Positions 8,537 to 17,169 of a DNA stretch of 64,000 nt are shown piece after piece. Location: assembly GCF_008033135.1 (NCBI RefSeq), contig NZ_CP041335.1, forward strand, positions 4,221,925 to 4,285,924, read 5' to 3'. A program made the translations under genes and the position numbers. Position 1 is the first letter of the stretch. Each line of letters starts with the position of its first letter. This DNA is from Chitinolyticbacter meiyuanensis. Lineage in GTDB: Bacteria; Pseudomonadota; Gammaproteobacteria; Burkholderiales; Chitinibacteraceae. The notes beneath the pieces are model-generated. The model saw only the letters and a list, made by a program, of their open reading frames with translations. It had not been told where the DNA came from and made no database searches.

Positions 8537-9130
8537 TCAAGCTTGGGGAATGGGAGACGGCACCAGATCGAACGGCGCCTTGCGGTAGTTGCTGACCGAC
8601 GAGATGGAATGCAAGTAGCTGACGAGCTCGGGCAAGGGCTGGGCATGGATGTCGGGGTACAGGCATTCACCGGCATGCTCCACCGGATAGGCCAGCCGCT
8701 CGACGCCGGGTGTGAATTGGGCATCGATCCCTGGACGGGTATTGCCGCGCGGATCGCAGCGATACCAGCCGTAGCCCGGCAGGGAGACGGCGACGAGGCC
8801 ATGCAGGCAGTGCGGCGGCGTAGGGCCATCGACCGTCAGCCGCTGGTAACACAGGCCCGCGGGAATGCCGTTGGCGCGCAACAGCGCCACCAGCAGATGA
8901 CTCTTGGCAAAACAGAAGCCGGTGCCGGTGGCCAGCGTTTCGCTGGCGCTCACCGGCACTTCCTCGCGGTTGAAATCGTTGCAGTGCCCGATCTCGTCGC
9001 GCACCCACTCGAACGCCGCCTGCGCGGTCGCTTCGACATCGTCGCGGTGCAGCGAGGCAGCCAGCCGGGCCACGTCCGGGTCGGTAAAGTCGAGCACCGC
9101 ACTGGGCTGCAGATAGGCGTCGGTTTTCAT
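8537..9130 (-). CDS. Transglutaminase-like cysteine protease-fold protein
   Basis: Cytosolic protein of the transglutaminase-like superfamily. The candidate catalytic triad is visible: Cys73 in GTGFCFAKSHLL, His110 in CLHGLVAV and Asp126 in WYRCDPRGN. Bacterial members include peptidases and amidases, and the substrate here is unknown. The start overlaps the stop of the HD gene; of two adjacent ATGs (9133 and 9130) the second is better spaced from GAGGA. Sitting between panB and panC it may be co-expressed with pantothenate synthesis, but a link in function is only inferred. Confidence 0.8.
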   Translation of the reverse strand: MKTDAYLQPSAVLDFTDPDVARLAASLHRDDVEATAQAAFEWVRDEIGHCNDFNREEVPVSASETLATGTGFCFAKSHLLVALLRANGIPAGLCYQRLTVDGPTPPHCLHGLVAVSLPGYGWYRCDPRGNTRPGIDAQFTPGVERLAYPVEHAGECLYPDIHAQPLPELVSYLHSISSVSNYRKAPFDLVPSPIPQA

Positions 9131-9729
9131 CATTCCTCGCTCAACCAGCCCTGGCGGCCAGCCTCATTGAGTTCGGCCTCCAGTTCGGCCCAGAGTTCGG
9201 GAAACACCGGTGCGATGCGTATGCGGTTGAGCCGCAGCACCTGGGAGAGCTTCACGCCGTTCTCGCGCCAGCTGCGGCCGTGTTGCGCCAGATTGAGCAG
9301 GATGGGCATCAAGCGGTCGATCGCCTTGGCATAGCGCGCCTCCGGCGTCGCGCCATCCTCCATCTCATGCCATAGCGCCAGCAGCGTCGCCCCCTGCTCA
9401 CCAGGCAGCAGGCCGAACAGCCGCTCGGCAGCGCGGGCTTCGCCTTCCTCGCGCGCGGCAATGGCGGCGGTGTCGTAGACATTGACGTCGCCGACCTCGA
9501 CCTCCGGAATATCGTGCACCAGCAGCATGCGCAGCACGCGGTCGATGTCGATCTGGAACGCGGCCTGCTCGCGCAGCGTCAGCGCCAGCAGCGTAACCTG
9601 CCAGCTGTGCTCGGCCACATTCTCCAGCCGGTCCATGCCGACCGGCCGGCTCTTGCGGGTAACGCCTTTGAGGCCGTCGGTTTCCAGGATGAAACGGCGC
9701 ACCGCCTGGAACGGCGTCGCGCCGGCCAT
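9130..9729 (-). CDS. HD domain protein, YfbR/HDDC2-like phosphohydrolase
   Basis: Predicted metal-dependent phosphohydrolase. The HD motif is spread as in 5'-deoxynucleotidases: His41 in NVAEHSWQ, then His72-Asp73 in LLVHDIPEVEVGDV, and a late Asp in AKAIDRLMPILLN. Relatives cleave deoxyribonucleoside 5'-monophosphates. The start overlaps the panB stop by three bases and its own stop overlaps the next start, so translation is likely coupled. The exact substrate is not known. Confidence 0.82.
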   Translation of the reverse strand: MAGATPFQAVRRFILETDGLKGVTRKSRPVGMDRLENVAEHSWQVTLLALTLREQAAFQIDIDRVLRMLLVHDIPEVEVGDVNVYDTAAIAAREEGEARAAERLFGLLPGEQGATLLALWHEMEDGATPEARYAKAIDRLMPILLNLAQHGRSWRENGVKLSQVLRLNRIRIAPVFPELWAELEAELNEAGRQGWLSEE

Positions 9730-10520
9730 CAGAAGCTGTGCTCGTCGGCCGGGAAGGTGGCCGCTTTCACTGCCTTCACATAGGCCTCCACGGCGGCCTG
9801 GATGCTCGACGCGCCCTGCATGAAGTTCTTCACGAAGCGCGCCTTCTTGCCGGGGAACACGCCGATGGCGTCATACAGCACCAGCACCTGACCATCGCAA
9901 TCGACACCGGCACCGATGCCGATGGTCGGCACCGCCAGCGACGCGGTCACCGAGCGCGCCACGGCGGCAGGCACCATCTCCATCAACACCAGCGCAGCGC
10001 CAGCCGCCTGCACCGCCAGCGCATCGCGCTTGAGCACCTCGGCCTCAGTCTCGCTCTTGCCCTGCACCTTGAAGCCACCGTAGGCATTGACCGACTGCGG
10101 CTGGAAGCCGATGTGCTGGCAGACCGGAATGCCGCGCTGGGTAAGGAAATCGACGGTCTCGGCCATCACCATGCCGCCCTCCAGCTTGACCATCTCGGCG
10201 CCGGCCGCCATCAGCCTGGCGGCATTCTCGAACGCCTGCTGCGGCGAGCACTGGTAGCTGGCGAACGACATGTCGGCAATCACCAGTGCCTGTCTGGCAC
10301 CGCGCGCCACACACTCGGTGTGGTAGATCATCTGTTCCAGCGTCACCGGCAGCGTGCTGCTGCGGCCCTGGATCACGTTGCCCAGCGAATCGCCGATCAG
10401 CAGCACGTCCACTCCGGCCTCGTCGAGCAAGGTGGCGAAACTGGCGTCGTAGCAGGTCAGCATGGCGATCTTCTGACCGTCCTGCTTCATCTTGGCGAGC
10501 GTGGAAAGCGTGGTTTTCAT
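9729..10520 (-). CDS. panB: 3-methyl-2-oxobutanoate hydroxymethyltransferase
   Basis: First enzyme of pantoate synthesis: it transfers a hydroxymethyl group from methylene-tetrahydrofolate to 2-oxoisovalerate. A TIM barrel of 263 residues. Marks: KIAMLTCYDASFA, GDSLGNVIQG with the metal-binding Asp, KLEGGMVMAETV, GFQPQSVNAYGGFKVQG and GIGAGVDCDGQVLVLYD. The start MKTTLSTLAKMK has AGGGAA upstream; the seven-residue longer form lacks a good site. It lies downstream of folK, with a 75-base gap, and uses a folate product, so the order pcnB-folK-panB fits many betaproteobacteria. Confidence 0.96.
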   Translation of the reverse strand: MKTTLSTLAKMKQDGQKIAMLTCYDASFATLLDEAGVDVLLIGDSLGNVIQGRSSTLPVTLEQMIYHTECVARGARQALVIADMSFASYQCSPQQAFENAARLMAAGAEMVKLEGGMVMAETVDFLTQRGIPVCQHIGFQPQSVNAYGGFKVQGKSETEAEVLKRDALAVQAAGAALVLMEMVPAAVARSVTASLAVPTIGIGAGVDCDGQVLVLYDAIGVFPGKKARFVKNFMQGASSIQAAVEAYVKAVKAATFPADEHSF

Positions 10521-10595
10521 GGCGAGGTTCCCTGAAGGCACAGCGCATTCATGTTGCGCCGCAAGACGAGTGTAGCCGAGGCGGATAGCCGCGGT

Positions 10596-11072
10596 TTATA
10601 GGGGAAACAGCAATTGGTCCGCCACCTTGGGCAGCAGGCGCGCCACCATGCCGTGGCCGGGGATGGCGAGATCGGGGGCGATCTCGGCGAGCGGCACCAG
10701 CACGAAGGCGCGCTCGTGCATGCGCGGGTGCGGCAGCGTCAAGTCGGTGGTCTTCACCATCAGGTCGTCGTACAGCAGCAGATCGAGATCCAGCGTGCGC
10801 GGCGCGTTCTTGAAGGTGCGCATGCGGCCGAGCAAGGCCTCGATCGCGAACAGCGATTCCATCAGCGCATCGGGCGTCAGCTGGGTTTCCAGTTCGGCCA
10901 CCGCGTTGACGAAATCAGGCTGCTCGGCAAAGCCCACCGGTGCGGACGAATACAGCCGCGAGTGCTTGACCAGCCAGCTTTGCGGCAGCAGCGCGATCAG
11001 CTCGAGCGCCCGCTCGAGCTGTACGACGGGGCGCCCCAGATTGGCGCCGAGCGCGATAAAGGCACGGGCCAT
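10596..11072 (-). CDS. folK: 6-hydroxymethyl-7,8-dihydropterin pyrophosphokinase
   Basis: Cytosolic folate enzyme moving pyrophosphate from ATP to hydroxymethyl-dihydropterin. At 158 residues it has the usual size. Marks: the start FIALGANLG, SRLYSSAPVGFAEQPDFVNAV, the catalytic stretch GRMRTFKNAPRTLDLDLLLYDD and PHPRMHERAFVLVPLAEIAPD. It starts nine bases after the pcnB stop, so the two are likely one transcript. Confidence 0.96.
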   Translation of the reverse strand: MARAFIALGANLGRPVVQLERALELIALLPQSWLVKHSRLYSSAPVGFAEQPDFVNAVAELETQLTPDALMESLFAIEALLGRMRTFKNAPRTLDLDLLLYDDLMVKTTDLTLPHPRMHERAFVLVPLAEIAPDLAIPGHGMVARLLPKVADQLLFPL

Positions 11073-11081
11073 GGCTGCGGC

Positions 11082-12419
11082 TCACTCCTCGCCAGCCGTG
11101 GCGACACCGGCAGCACGCGGCTTGCGGCGGCGCTTGCGCGGCTTCTTGTCGCTCTTGGCCGGGTTGCCAACGCGGGCGATCATCGCCAGCCGGGTGTCGC
11201 CGTCCACCATCTGGAACTGGGTCCACCATTCGGCCAGCTCGCCCTCGACCAGGCCGCACTCGGCGCGCAACAACAGGAAATCGTAACCGGCACGGAAACG
11301 CGGCTGCTCCAACAGGCGGAACGGCCGCTGGCCGACGCGTTGCTCGAAGCGCGGCTGCAGCATCCAGATCTCCTTCATCGCCGTGCCGTAGCGCTTCGGA
11401 ATGGCCAGGCGCTTCTCGACCTTGGCCTCGACCTCGTTCATAGCGTCGACCAGCGCCGGCACCGGGTATTCGCCAGCGGCGGTCTGCTTCTGCCACAGCG
11501 CCTCGACCTCGTGCCACAGCAGCGAGGCGAACAGGAAACCGGCGGAGACCGGCTTGTCGCCGGCAATGCGCTCGTCGGTGTTGGCGAGTGCCTTCTGCAG
11601 GAAGGCCTTGGTCGCGGGCTCGGACAGGAGCTTGTCGAGCAGCGGGAACAACGGCTTGTGCAGCCCCTGCTCGCGCAGGCTCATCAGGCAATCCCACGCC
11701 TTGCCCGAGAACAGCAGCTTCATCATCTCGTCGAACAAGCGCGCCGACGGGATGTTCTCCAGCAGCGGCGCGAGTTCGGCGATCGGCTTTCGGGTCGGCG
11801 GGGTGATGGTCAGGCCGAGCTTGGCCGCGAGGCGCACCGCGCGCAGCATGCGCACCGGATCTTCGCGATAGCGCAGGCTGGGATCGCCGATCATGGCAAG
11901 CCGCTTGCCGGTGAGATCATCGACGCCGTGGTGGAAGTCGAGGATCTCCTCGCGGCTGGGATCGTAGTACAGCGCGTTGACGGTGAAATCGCGGCGCGCG
12001 GCGTCTTCCTCGATGTTGCCGTAGACATTGTCGCGCAGTATGCGGCCGGTGGCATCGGTCGGGGCATCGGAAGCGCCGCGGAACGTCGTCACCTCGATGA
12101 TCTCTTCCTCGCCGTGCTCCCAGAACGGCACGTGCACGATGCGAAAGCGCCGGCCTATGATGCGCGCCCGGTGGAACACGTGCTTCACCTGCTCGGGCGT
12201 GGCATTGGTCGCCACGTCGAAATCCTTGGGATGCTTGCCAAGGATCAGGTCGCGCACCGCGCCGCCGACGACATAGGCTTCAAAGCCCGCGTCCTGCAAG
12301 CGATCGCACACCTTGAGCGCCCCGTGGTGGATGTGCTCGCGGCGCACGCCGTAATGCTTGGCGTGCAACACCTGGCGACCAGGGCGACGCAGTACCTTGC
12401 CGATCAGCTTGCGTATCAT
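11082..12419 (-). CDS. pcnB: Poly(A) polymerase I
   Basis: Adds poly(A) tails to RNA 3' ends, marking them for decay. It belongs to the class II nucleotidyltransferases shared with CCA-adding enzymes. Marks: GGAVRDLILGKHPKDFDVAT with the two catalytic Asp residues, RRDFTVNALYYD, REDPVRMLRAVRLAAKLG and the RPIAELAPLL-type helix. The C-terminus is a basic tail (KSDKKPRKRRRKPR) typical of PcnB and useful for RNA binding, which favours PcnB over a CCA enzyme. The start MIRKLIGKVL is the only one that avoids running antisense into the neighbouring gene. The ribosome site is weak. Confidence 0.93.
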   Translation of the reverse strand: MIRKLIGKVLRRPGRQVLHAKHYGVRREHIHHGALKVCDRLQDAGFEAYVVGGAVRDLILGKHPKDFDVATNATPEQVKHVFHRARIIGRRFRIVHVPFWEHGEEEIIEVTTFRGASDAPTDATGRILRDNVYGNIEEDAARRDFTVNALYYDPSREEILDFHHGVDDLTGKRLAMIGDPSLRYREDPVRMLRAVRLAAKLGLTITPPTRKPIAELAPLLENIPSARLFDEMMKLLFSGKAWDCLMSLREQGLHKPLFPLLDKLLSEPATKAFLQKALANTDERIAGDKPVSAGFLFASLLWHEVEALWQKQTAAGEYPVPALVDAMNEVEAKVEKRLAIPKRYGTAMKEIWMLQPRFEQRVGQRPFRLLEQPRFRAGYDFLLLRAECGLVEGELAEWWTQFQMVDGDTRLAMIARVGNPAKSDKKPRKRRRKPRAAGVATAGEE

Positions 12420-12638
12420 CGTGGGTGGAGTGGGGAAGGACACTGGTAAAAACCGGCCATTATACAGATCGCGTCGGAAAACCTGCGGTGGACCCCCAAG
12501 GTCAGCGTCACCCGGCTGTCGGCATGCCGCCGCGCCCGGCCTAACCCGCTGTACGGGCGGCTTGCCGCTCAAGCTGTCACTGCCGCCCACCCAGGCTCGC
12601 GTGGTGAACTGGTGACCACACAGCCACAGGATAGTCCG

Positions 12639-13472
12639 ATGCGCACGTTCCGCTACCTTCTCCTCAATGTCTTCAGCGAAAGCCATTTCGCCGGCAATCC
12701 GCTCGCCGTGTTTCCCGCGGCGCATGGGCTGACCGACACCGAGATGCAGCAGCTGGCCCAGCAGCTCAACCTGTCCGAGACCACCTTCGTCACCGCGCAT
12801 GCCAGCGCCGACGCCGCCGTGCGCATCTTCACACCGAACTACGAGCTGCCGTTCGCCGGCCACCCTACGCTCGGCACCGCCTGGGCGGTGGCGCAGGGCC
12901 GGGCGGATGTCACGCTGGCGATGCCGGCCGGCCTCATCCCGGTGCGCCTCGATGGCGACGTGGCCACGCTCACCGCGCAACCGCCGCGCTATCGCGACGC
13001 CACGCCGACCGCCGAGATCGCCACCGCGCTGCGCCTGCCAGCCTCAGCCTTCGCCGGCACGCCACGCTGGGTGAACACCGGCACCGAGCAGCTGGTGGTG
13101 CCGCTGGCCAGCGCGGAGGCGGTCAGCGCCTGCGCGCCAACGGTCGCCGCGTTCGAAGCGGTGGCCACCAATGCCGTGGGCGTGGCGCAGATGCTGGTGT
13201 GGGCGCGCGATGGCGCCGATATCGTCGCCCGCTTCTTCTGGGTGCAATACGGCGCGATCGGAGAGGACTACGGTACCGGCTCCGCCGGCGCCAACCTCGC
13301 CGGTTGGCTGCTCGGCGAGGCCACGCCGCTGCCATTCATGGCGACCATGATCCAGGGCCGCGGCATTGGGCGCCTTGCCCATGTGCGGGTCTTGATCGAC
13401 GCCGATCGCGCGATCCGTGTCGGTGGTCGGGTGGTGCAAGTGGGCGAAGGGGCGTTGACGCTGCCTGATTGA
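12639..13472 (+). CDS. PhzF family isomerase/epimerase-like protein
   Basis: Cytosolic protein of the PhzF fold (two diaminopimelate-epimerase-like halves). Marks: LNVFSESHFAGNPLAVFP, the Glu in LNLSETTFV that serves as general acid/base in PhzF, and NYELPFAGHPTLGTAW. GEDYGTGSAGANLAGWLL forms the matching loop in the second half. Most family members outside phenazine clusters have no assigned reaction and there is no phenazine operon here. AGGATAG lies just upstream of the chosen ATG; the in-frame ATG at 12612 is less well placed. Confidence 0.9.
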   Translation: MRTFRYLLLNVFSESHFAGNPLAVFPAAHGLTDTEMQQLAQQLNLSETTFVTAHASADAAVRIFTPNYELPFAGHPTLGTAWAVAQGRADVTLAMPAGLIPVRLDGDVATLTAQPPRYRDATPTAEIATALRLPASAFAGTPRWVNTGTEQLVVPLASAEAVSACAPTVAAFEAVATNAVGVAQMLVWARDGADIVARFFWVQYGAIGEDYGTGSAGANLAGWLLGEATPLPFMATMIQGRGIGRLAHVRVLIDADRAIRVGGRVVQVGEGALTLPD

Positions 13473-13569
13473 GGTTGCCGCGCTGCAGCAAATGGAACTG
13501 TTGCCGGTTGGGCGAAGTCACTCGGGTCTTTATACTTCGCCTTTTCCCGCCTCCATGTTCCCGCCTGCC

Positions 13570-14706
13570 ATGAAGTTCGCCCCTCTCGTCATCGCCGTCG
13601 CCGCCGCGCCGCTGATCACCCATGCCTTCACTCCCCAGGTGCCGGAGATCGCCGCCAAATCGTATTACCTGTTCGACTACCAGAGCGGCGCCGTGCTGGC
13701 GGCAGATGATGCCAACGCGCGCGTCGAGCCCGCTTCGCTGACCAAGCTGATGACCGCCTATCTCACGTTCAAAGCGGTGAAGGAAGGCAAGCTCAAGCTC
13801 GACCAGCAGCTCACCGTGTCAGAAAAGGGCTGGAAGACCGAGGGCTCGCGCATGTTCCTCGACCCCAAGGTGCCAGCCAAGGTGGACGACCTGATCAAGG
13901 GCATGATCGTGCAGAGCGGCAACGATGCCTGCGTGACGCTGGCCGAGGCCATTGCCGGCAGCGAGGAAGTGTTCGCCCAGCTGATGAACCGCGAGGCCAA
14001 GCGCCTGGGCCTGTCCGGCAGCCATTTCACCAACTCCACCGGCCTGCCCGACCCCAACCTCTATACCACGACAACTGACCTCGGGAAGCTCGCCGCCGCC
14101 ATCATCCGCGACTTCCCCGAGTTCTATCCGATCTACTCGATGAAGGAATTCTCGTACAACAACATCAAGCAGCCCAACCGCAACCTGCTGCTGTACCGCG
14201 ATCCCTTCGTCGATGGCCTCAAGACCGGGCACACCAACTCCGCCGGCTTCAACCTCGTTGCCTCCACCCACCGCGACGAACGCCGTTTGATCTCGGTGGT
14301 GGTCGGCACCGCCAGCGAGCAGATGCGTGCCGCTGAATCGGCCAAGCTGTTGAACTGGGGCGTGCAGTTCTTCGAGACCCCACGCCTCTACGAAGCCAAG
14401 AAGGCCATCGCCACCGTGCCGGTATGGAAAGGTGCGGCCGACGAAGTGAAGGCCGGTTTTCTCGACAACCGTTACATCACGCTACCGCGCGGCGACGCCA
14501 AGAAGCTCAAGCTCGACTTCACCAGCAACCAGCCCTTGATCGCGCCGATCCAGCTCGGGCAGCAGATCGGCACACTCAAGGTCAGCGTCGAGGGCAAGGC
14601 CATCGGCACCTATCCGGTGGTGGCGCTGGAAAAGGTCGAGCAAGCGGGCATCTTCGGCCGCGCCTGGGACAGCATCCGGCTGTGGTTCAACAAGCTGTTC
14701 GGCTGA
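13570..14706 (+). CDS. dacA: D-alanyl-D-alanine carboxypeptidase (PBP5/6 type)
   Basis: Periplasmic, membrane-anchored enzyme that removes the last D-Ala from peptidoglycan stem peptides. Signal peptide MKFAPLVIAVAAAPLITHAF. The penicillin-binding motifs are complete: SxxK at 56-59 (EPASLTKLM), SGN at 116-118 and KTG in VDGLKTGHTNSAG. The PBP5 C-terminal beta domain follows, and the end is an amphipathic anchor helix (AWDSIRLWFNKLFG). An in-frame ATG at 13555 would add five residues. The next genes (DUF1272, D-amino-acid transaminase, ybeD, lipB, lipA) run the same way, an order common in betaproteobacteria. Confidence 0.94.
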   Translation: MKFAPLVIAVAAAPLITHAFTPQVPEIAAKSYYLFDYQSGAVLAADDANARVEPASLTKLMTAYLTFKAVKEGKLKLDQQLTVSEKGWKTEGSRMFLDPKVPAKVDDLIKGMIVQSGNDACVTLAEAIAGSEEVFAQLMNREAKRLGLSGSHFTNSTGLPDPNLYTTTTDLGKLAAAIIRDFPEFYPIYSMKEFSYNNIKQPNRNLLLYRDPFVDGLKTGHTNSAGFNLVASTHRDERRLISVVVGTASEQMRAAESAKLLNWGVQFFETPRLYEAKKAIATVPVWKGAADEVKAGFLDNRYITLPRGDAKKLKLDFTSNQPLIAPIQLGQQIGTLKVSVEGKAIGTYPVVALEKVEQAGIFGRAWDSIRLWFNKLFG

Positions 14707-14992
14707 TGCCGCTTTGCCTCTGAGCATGCCACTTTGTCGGCTGCGCGACGCAGCGGCTTACCGTACCTCACGTACTGTCTCGCCGCTGCTTGCTGGCCTT
14801 CGCGTGTCACGCCCGGATGCTGCGCGGAATACCCCAGACCGGCCAATGGTGCTGCCTCCGCGTTCGTGTACCAGCCGCCTGACACGGCCCTTGCCGGTGC
14901 GGAACTCGCTCCGGTGGCCAGTTGGCGAACCGCAGATGCCTGAGGTCACGGGTTCGGCGCTAAACTGGAAGCCCATCGCCTAGGAGATGCCC

Positions 14993-15238
14993 ATGCTCGA
15001 GATGCGCCCCGGCTGCGAATGCTGTGACCGTGATCTGCCTGCCGATGCGGCTGGCGCCATGATCTGCTCGTTCGAATGCACGTTCTGCGTCGATTGCGCG
15101 ACCGGCGTGCTATCCGGTATCTGCCCCAACTGTGGCGGCGAGCTGGTGGCCCGGCCGCGCCGGCCCACCGCCAAGCTTGCCAACAACCCCGCCTCGACCG
15201 CGCGCACCTACAAGCCGGCCGGCTGCGCCACGCACTGA
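14993..15238 (+). CDS. DUF1272 zinc-ribbon-like small protein
   Basis: An 81-residue Cys-rich protein. It starts MLEMRPGCECCDRDLP and carries a chain of Cys pairs (CECC, CSFECTFCVDC, CPNC) that should bind zinc, then a basic Pro/Arg tail. This is the DUF1272 family, whose function is unknown. The second of two close ATGs is chosen because TAGGAG sits six bases before it. The 286 bases between dacA and this gene hold no ORF or hairpin that I can support. Confidence 0.85.
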   Translation: MLEMRPGCECCDRDLPADAAGAMICSFECTFCVDCATGVLSGICPNCGGELVARPRRPTAKLANNPASTARTYKPAGCATH

Positions 15239-15246
15239 GCCTGGCC

Positions 15247-16119
15247 ATGGATGCTGCCCCCACGCTCACCGCCTTTCTCAACGGCCGCTTTGCGCCGCTT
15301 GCCGAGCTGCAGGTGTCGGTGCTGGACCGCGGCTTTTTGTTTGGCGACGGCGTGTACGAGATGATCCCGGTTTACGCGCGCCGGCCGTTCCGCCTGGCCG
15401 AGCACTTGCGCCGGCTGCAACGCAGCCTGACCGCCATCTCGCTCCCCAATCCGCACAGTGATGCCGAATGGACGGCCATCGTCGAGCAGCTCGTCGCTGC
15501 TCAGCCGTTCGATGACCAGTCGATCTACCTGCAGGTGACGCGCGGCGCGGCCTATCCGCGCAACCACGTCTTTCCCGCCGAAACGACGCCCACGGTGTTC
15601 GCCTTCGCCGATCCGCTGACGCCGCCGGCACGCGAAGCGGTCGAGCTGGGCGTCACCGCGATCTCGATTCCCGACATCCGCTGGGGCCGTTGCGATGTGA
15701 AGGCCATCTCGCTGCTCGCCAATGTGCTGGCCAAGCAGGCTGCGGTGGCGGCAGGCGCGGCGGAAACCGTGCTGTTCCGTGACGGCTGGCTCACCGAAGG
15801 CGCAGCCAGCAATCTCTTCGTGGTGCAGCACGGAGTGATTGCCACGCCCGCACCCTCGAACCGCATGCTCACCGGCATCACCTACGACGTGGTGATCGAG
15901 CTCGCCCAGGCACATGGCCTGCCGCTGCAGGTCCGCGACGTAAGCGAGGTGGAAATACGCGGCGCCGACGAGCTATGGCTCACGTCGTCGTCCAAGGAAA
16001 TACTCGCCATCGTCGCCCTCGACGGCGCCCCGATTGGAAACGGTATTCCCGGCCCCATCTACCGACAGATGTACACGCACTACCAGGAGGCCGCGCAAGC
16101 GCGGCGCAACACACCATGA
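15247..16119 (+). CDS. dat: D-amino-acid transaminase (class IV PLP)
   Basis: PLP enzyme of fold type IV, most like D-alanine transaminase, which swaps amino groups between D-Ala and 2-oxoglutarate to give D-Glu. Marks: LDRGFLFGDGVYEMIPVY, the PLP-binding Lys152 in RCDVKAISLLANVLAKQ, TEGAASNLFVV and the late TSSSKEILAIV. Branched-chain transaminase and aminodeoxychorismate lyase share the fold; the GDGVYE signature and the next-door dacA favour the D-amino-acid enzyme. It begins eight bases after the DUF1272 stop. Confidence 0.88.
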   Translation: MDAAPTLTAFLNGRFAPLAELQVSVLDRGFLFGDGVYEMIPVYARRPFRLAEHLRRLQRSLTAISLPNPHSDAEWTAIVEQLVAAQPFDDQSIYLQVTRGAAYPRNHVFPAETTPTVFAFADPLTPPAREAVELGVTAISIPDIRWGRCDVKAISLLANVLAKQAAVAAGAAETVLFRDGWLTEGAASNLFVVQHGVIATPAPSNRMLTGITYDVVIELAQAHGLPLQVRDVSEVEIRGADELWLTSSSKEILAIVALDGAPIGNGIPGPIYRQMYTHYQEAAQARRNTP

Positions 16120-16436
16120 GCCTGAAACCGACCCAACCCAATGCTGGTGAACCCACCGGCAACAAGCTCGAAGACCTGCTGACCTTCCCGGCGGTGATCC
16201 CGGTCAAGGCCGTCAGCCTGAAAGGCGCAGACGCGGCCGAGTTCGAGGCTGCGGTGGTCGCCGTCACCGTCACCCATGTGCCGGGCTTCGCCGGCGGCGA
16301 ACTGGTGACGATCCGCGCGTCGAGCTCGGGCTCTTACTACTCGGCAACGCTCAGCGTCACCTTCGACAGCGCAGACCAGTTCCGCCAGCTCGATGCCGCA
16401 CTGCGCGCGCATCCGCACGTGCAGCTGGTGCTGTAA
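16116..16436 (+). CDS. ybeD: YbeD/DUF493 family protein
   Basis: A 106-residue cytosolic protein of the DUF493 (YbeD) family, an ACT-like alpha/beta fold. Marks: LLTFPAVIPVKAV near the start, VTHVPGF and SSGSYYSATLSVTFDSADQFRQLDAAL. The family is almost always next to lipB, as here, and is thought to be regulatory, but its role is unproved. Its ATG overlaps the dat stop (ATGA), so translation is probably coupled. Confidence 0.93.
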   Translation: MSLKPTQPNAGEPTGNKLEDLLTFPAVIPVKAVSLKGADAAEFEAAVVAVTVTHVPGFAGGELVTIRASSSGSYYSATLSVTFDSADQFRQLDAALRAHPHVQLVL

Positions 16437-16439
16437 GGC

Positions 16440-17132
16440 GTGCTCGCCGAGGTCGTCACCGCGTTTCCCGCCGCATTGCCGTGGGTGGACGGTACGCCAG
16501 CCGTATCGCCACCCGGCTCGTCGGTGCGCCTGCTCGGCCAGCAGCCCTACGAGCCGACCTGGCATGCAATGCAGGCGTTCACCGACGCGCGCAATTCGGA
16601 TACGCCGGACGAGATCTGGCTGCTGGAGCACCCGCCAGTATTCACGCTTGGCCAGGCCGGCAAGACCGAACACATCCTGCAGCGCGGCAACATCCCCATC
16701 GTGCAGATCGACCGGGGTGGCCAGGTCACCTACCACGGCCCAGGCCAGTTGATGGCCTATACGCTGTTCGACCTCAAGCGGCTTGGGATCGGCGTGCGCG
16801 AGCTGGTGCGCCGACTGGAGAACAGCGTGATCGCATTGCTCGCCGATTACGATCTCCCCGCCTACGGCAAGGTCGATGCACCCGGCGTGTATGTGCGGGA
16901 TGCGGCGGGCGAGGAAGCCAAGATCGCCGCGCTGGGCCTGCGCATCCGCAATGGCTGCTGCTTTCACGGCCTGTGCTTCAACGTGGCGATGGATCTCGCG
17001 CCTTACGCCATGATCAATCCCTGTGGCTATCAGGGCCTCAAGGTGGCACAGCTCGCCGACTTCGGTATCGCGACCACACCGGCCGCGATTGCCGGTAAAA
17101 TGGCCGACAAAATCCTGCAACAAATCAGCTGA
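16440..17132 (+). CDS. lipB: Octanoyltransferase (lipoyl(octanoyl) transferase)
   Basis: Moves the octanoyl group from acyl carrier protein to lipoyl domains of 2-oxoacid dehydrogenases and GcvH. Marks: EHPPVFTLGQAGK, the RGGQVTYHGPGQLMAY loop, the catalytic Lys in EEAKIAALGLRI and the catalytic Cys in NPCGYQGLKVAQLADFG. It starts with GTG three bases after the ybeD stop. The first 30 residues lack family features, so a later start cannot be excluded. It is followed by lipA, completing the pathway. Confidence 0.95.
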   Translation: MLAEVVTAFPAALPWVDGTPAVSPPGSSVRLLGQQPYEPTWHAMQAFTDARNSDTPDEIWLLEHPPVFTLGQAGKTEHILQRGNIPIVQIDRGGQVTYHGPGQLMAYTLFDLKRLGIGVRELVRRLENSVIALLADYDLPAYGKVDAPGVYVRDAAGEEAKIAALGLRIRNGCCFHGLCFNVAMDLAPYAMINPCGYQGLKVAQLADFGIATTPAAIAGKMADKILQQIS

Positions 17133-17169
17133 TTAGCCGCCGATTCGCGCGGCACTGGCGCCCACGCAC

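Noticed and set aside
10614..12449. Open frame of 611 codons antisense to folK and pcnB
   Set aside because: Both opposite-strand genes are unmistakable; the antisense product is low complexity (Gln/His/Arg rich).
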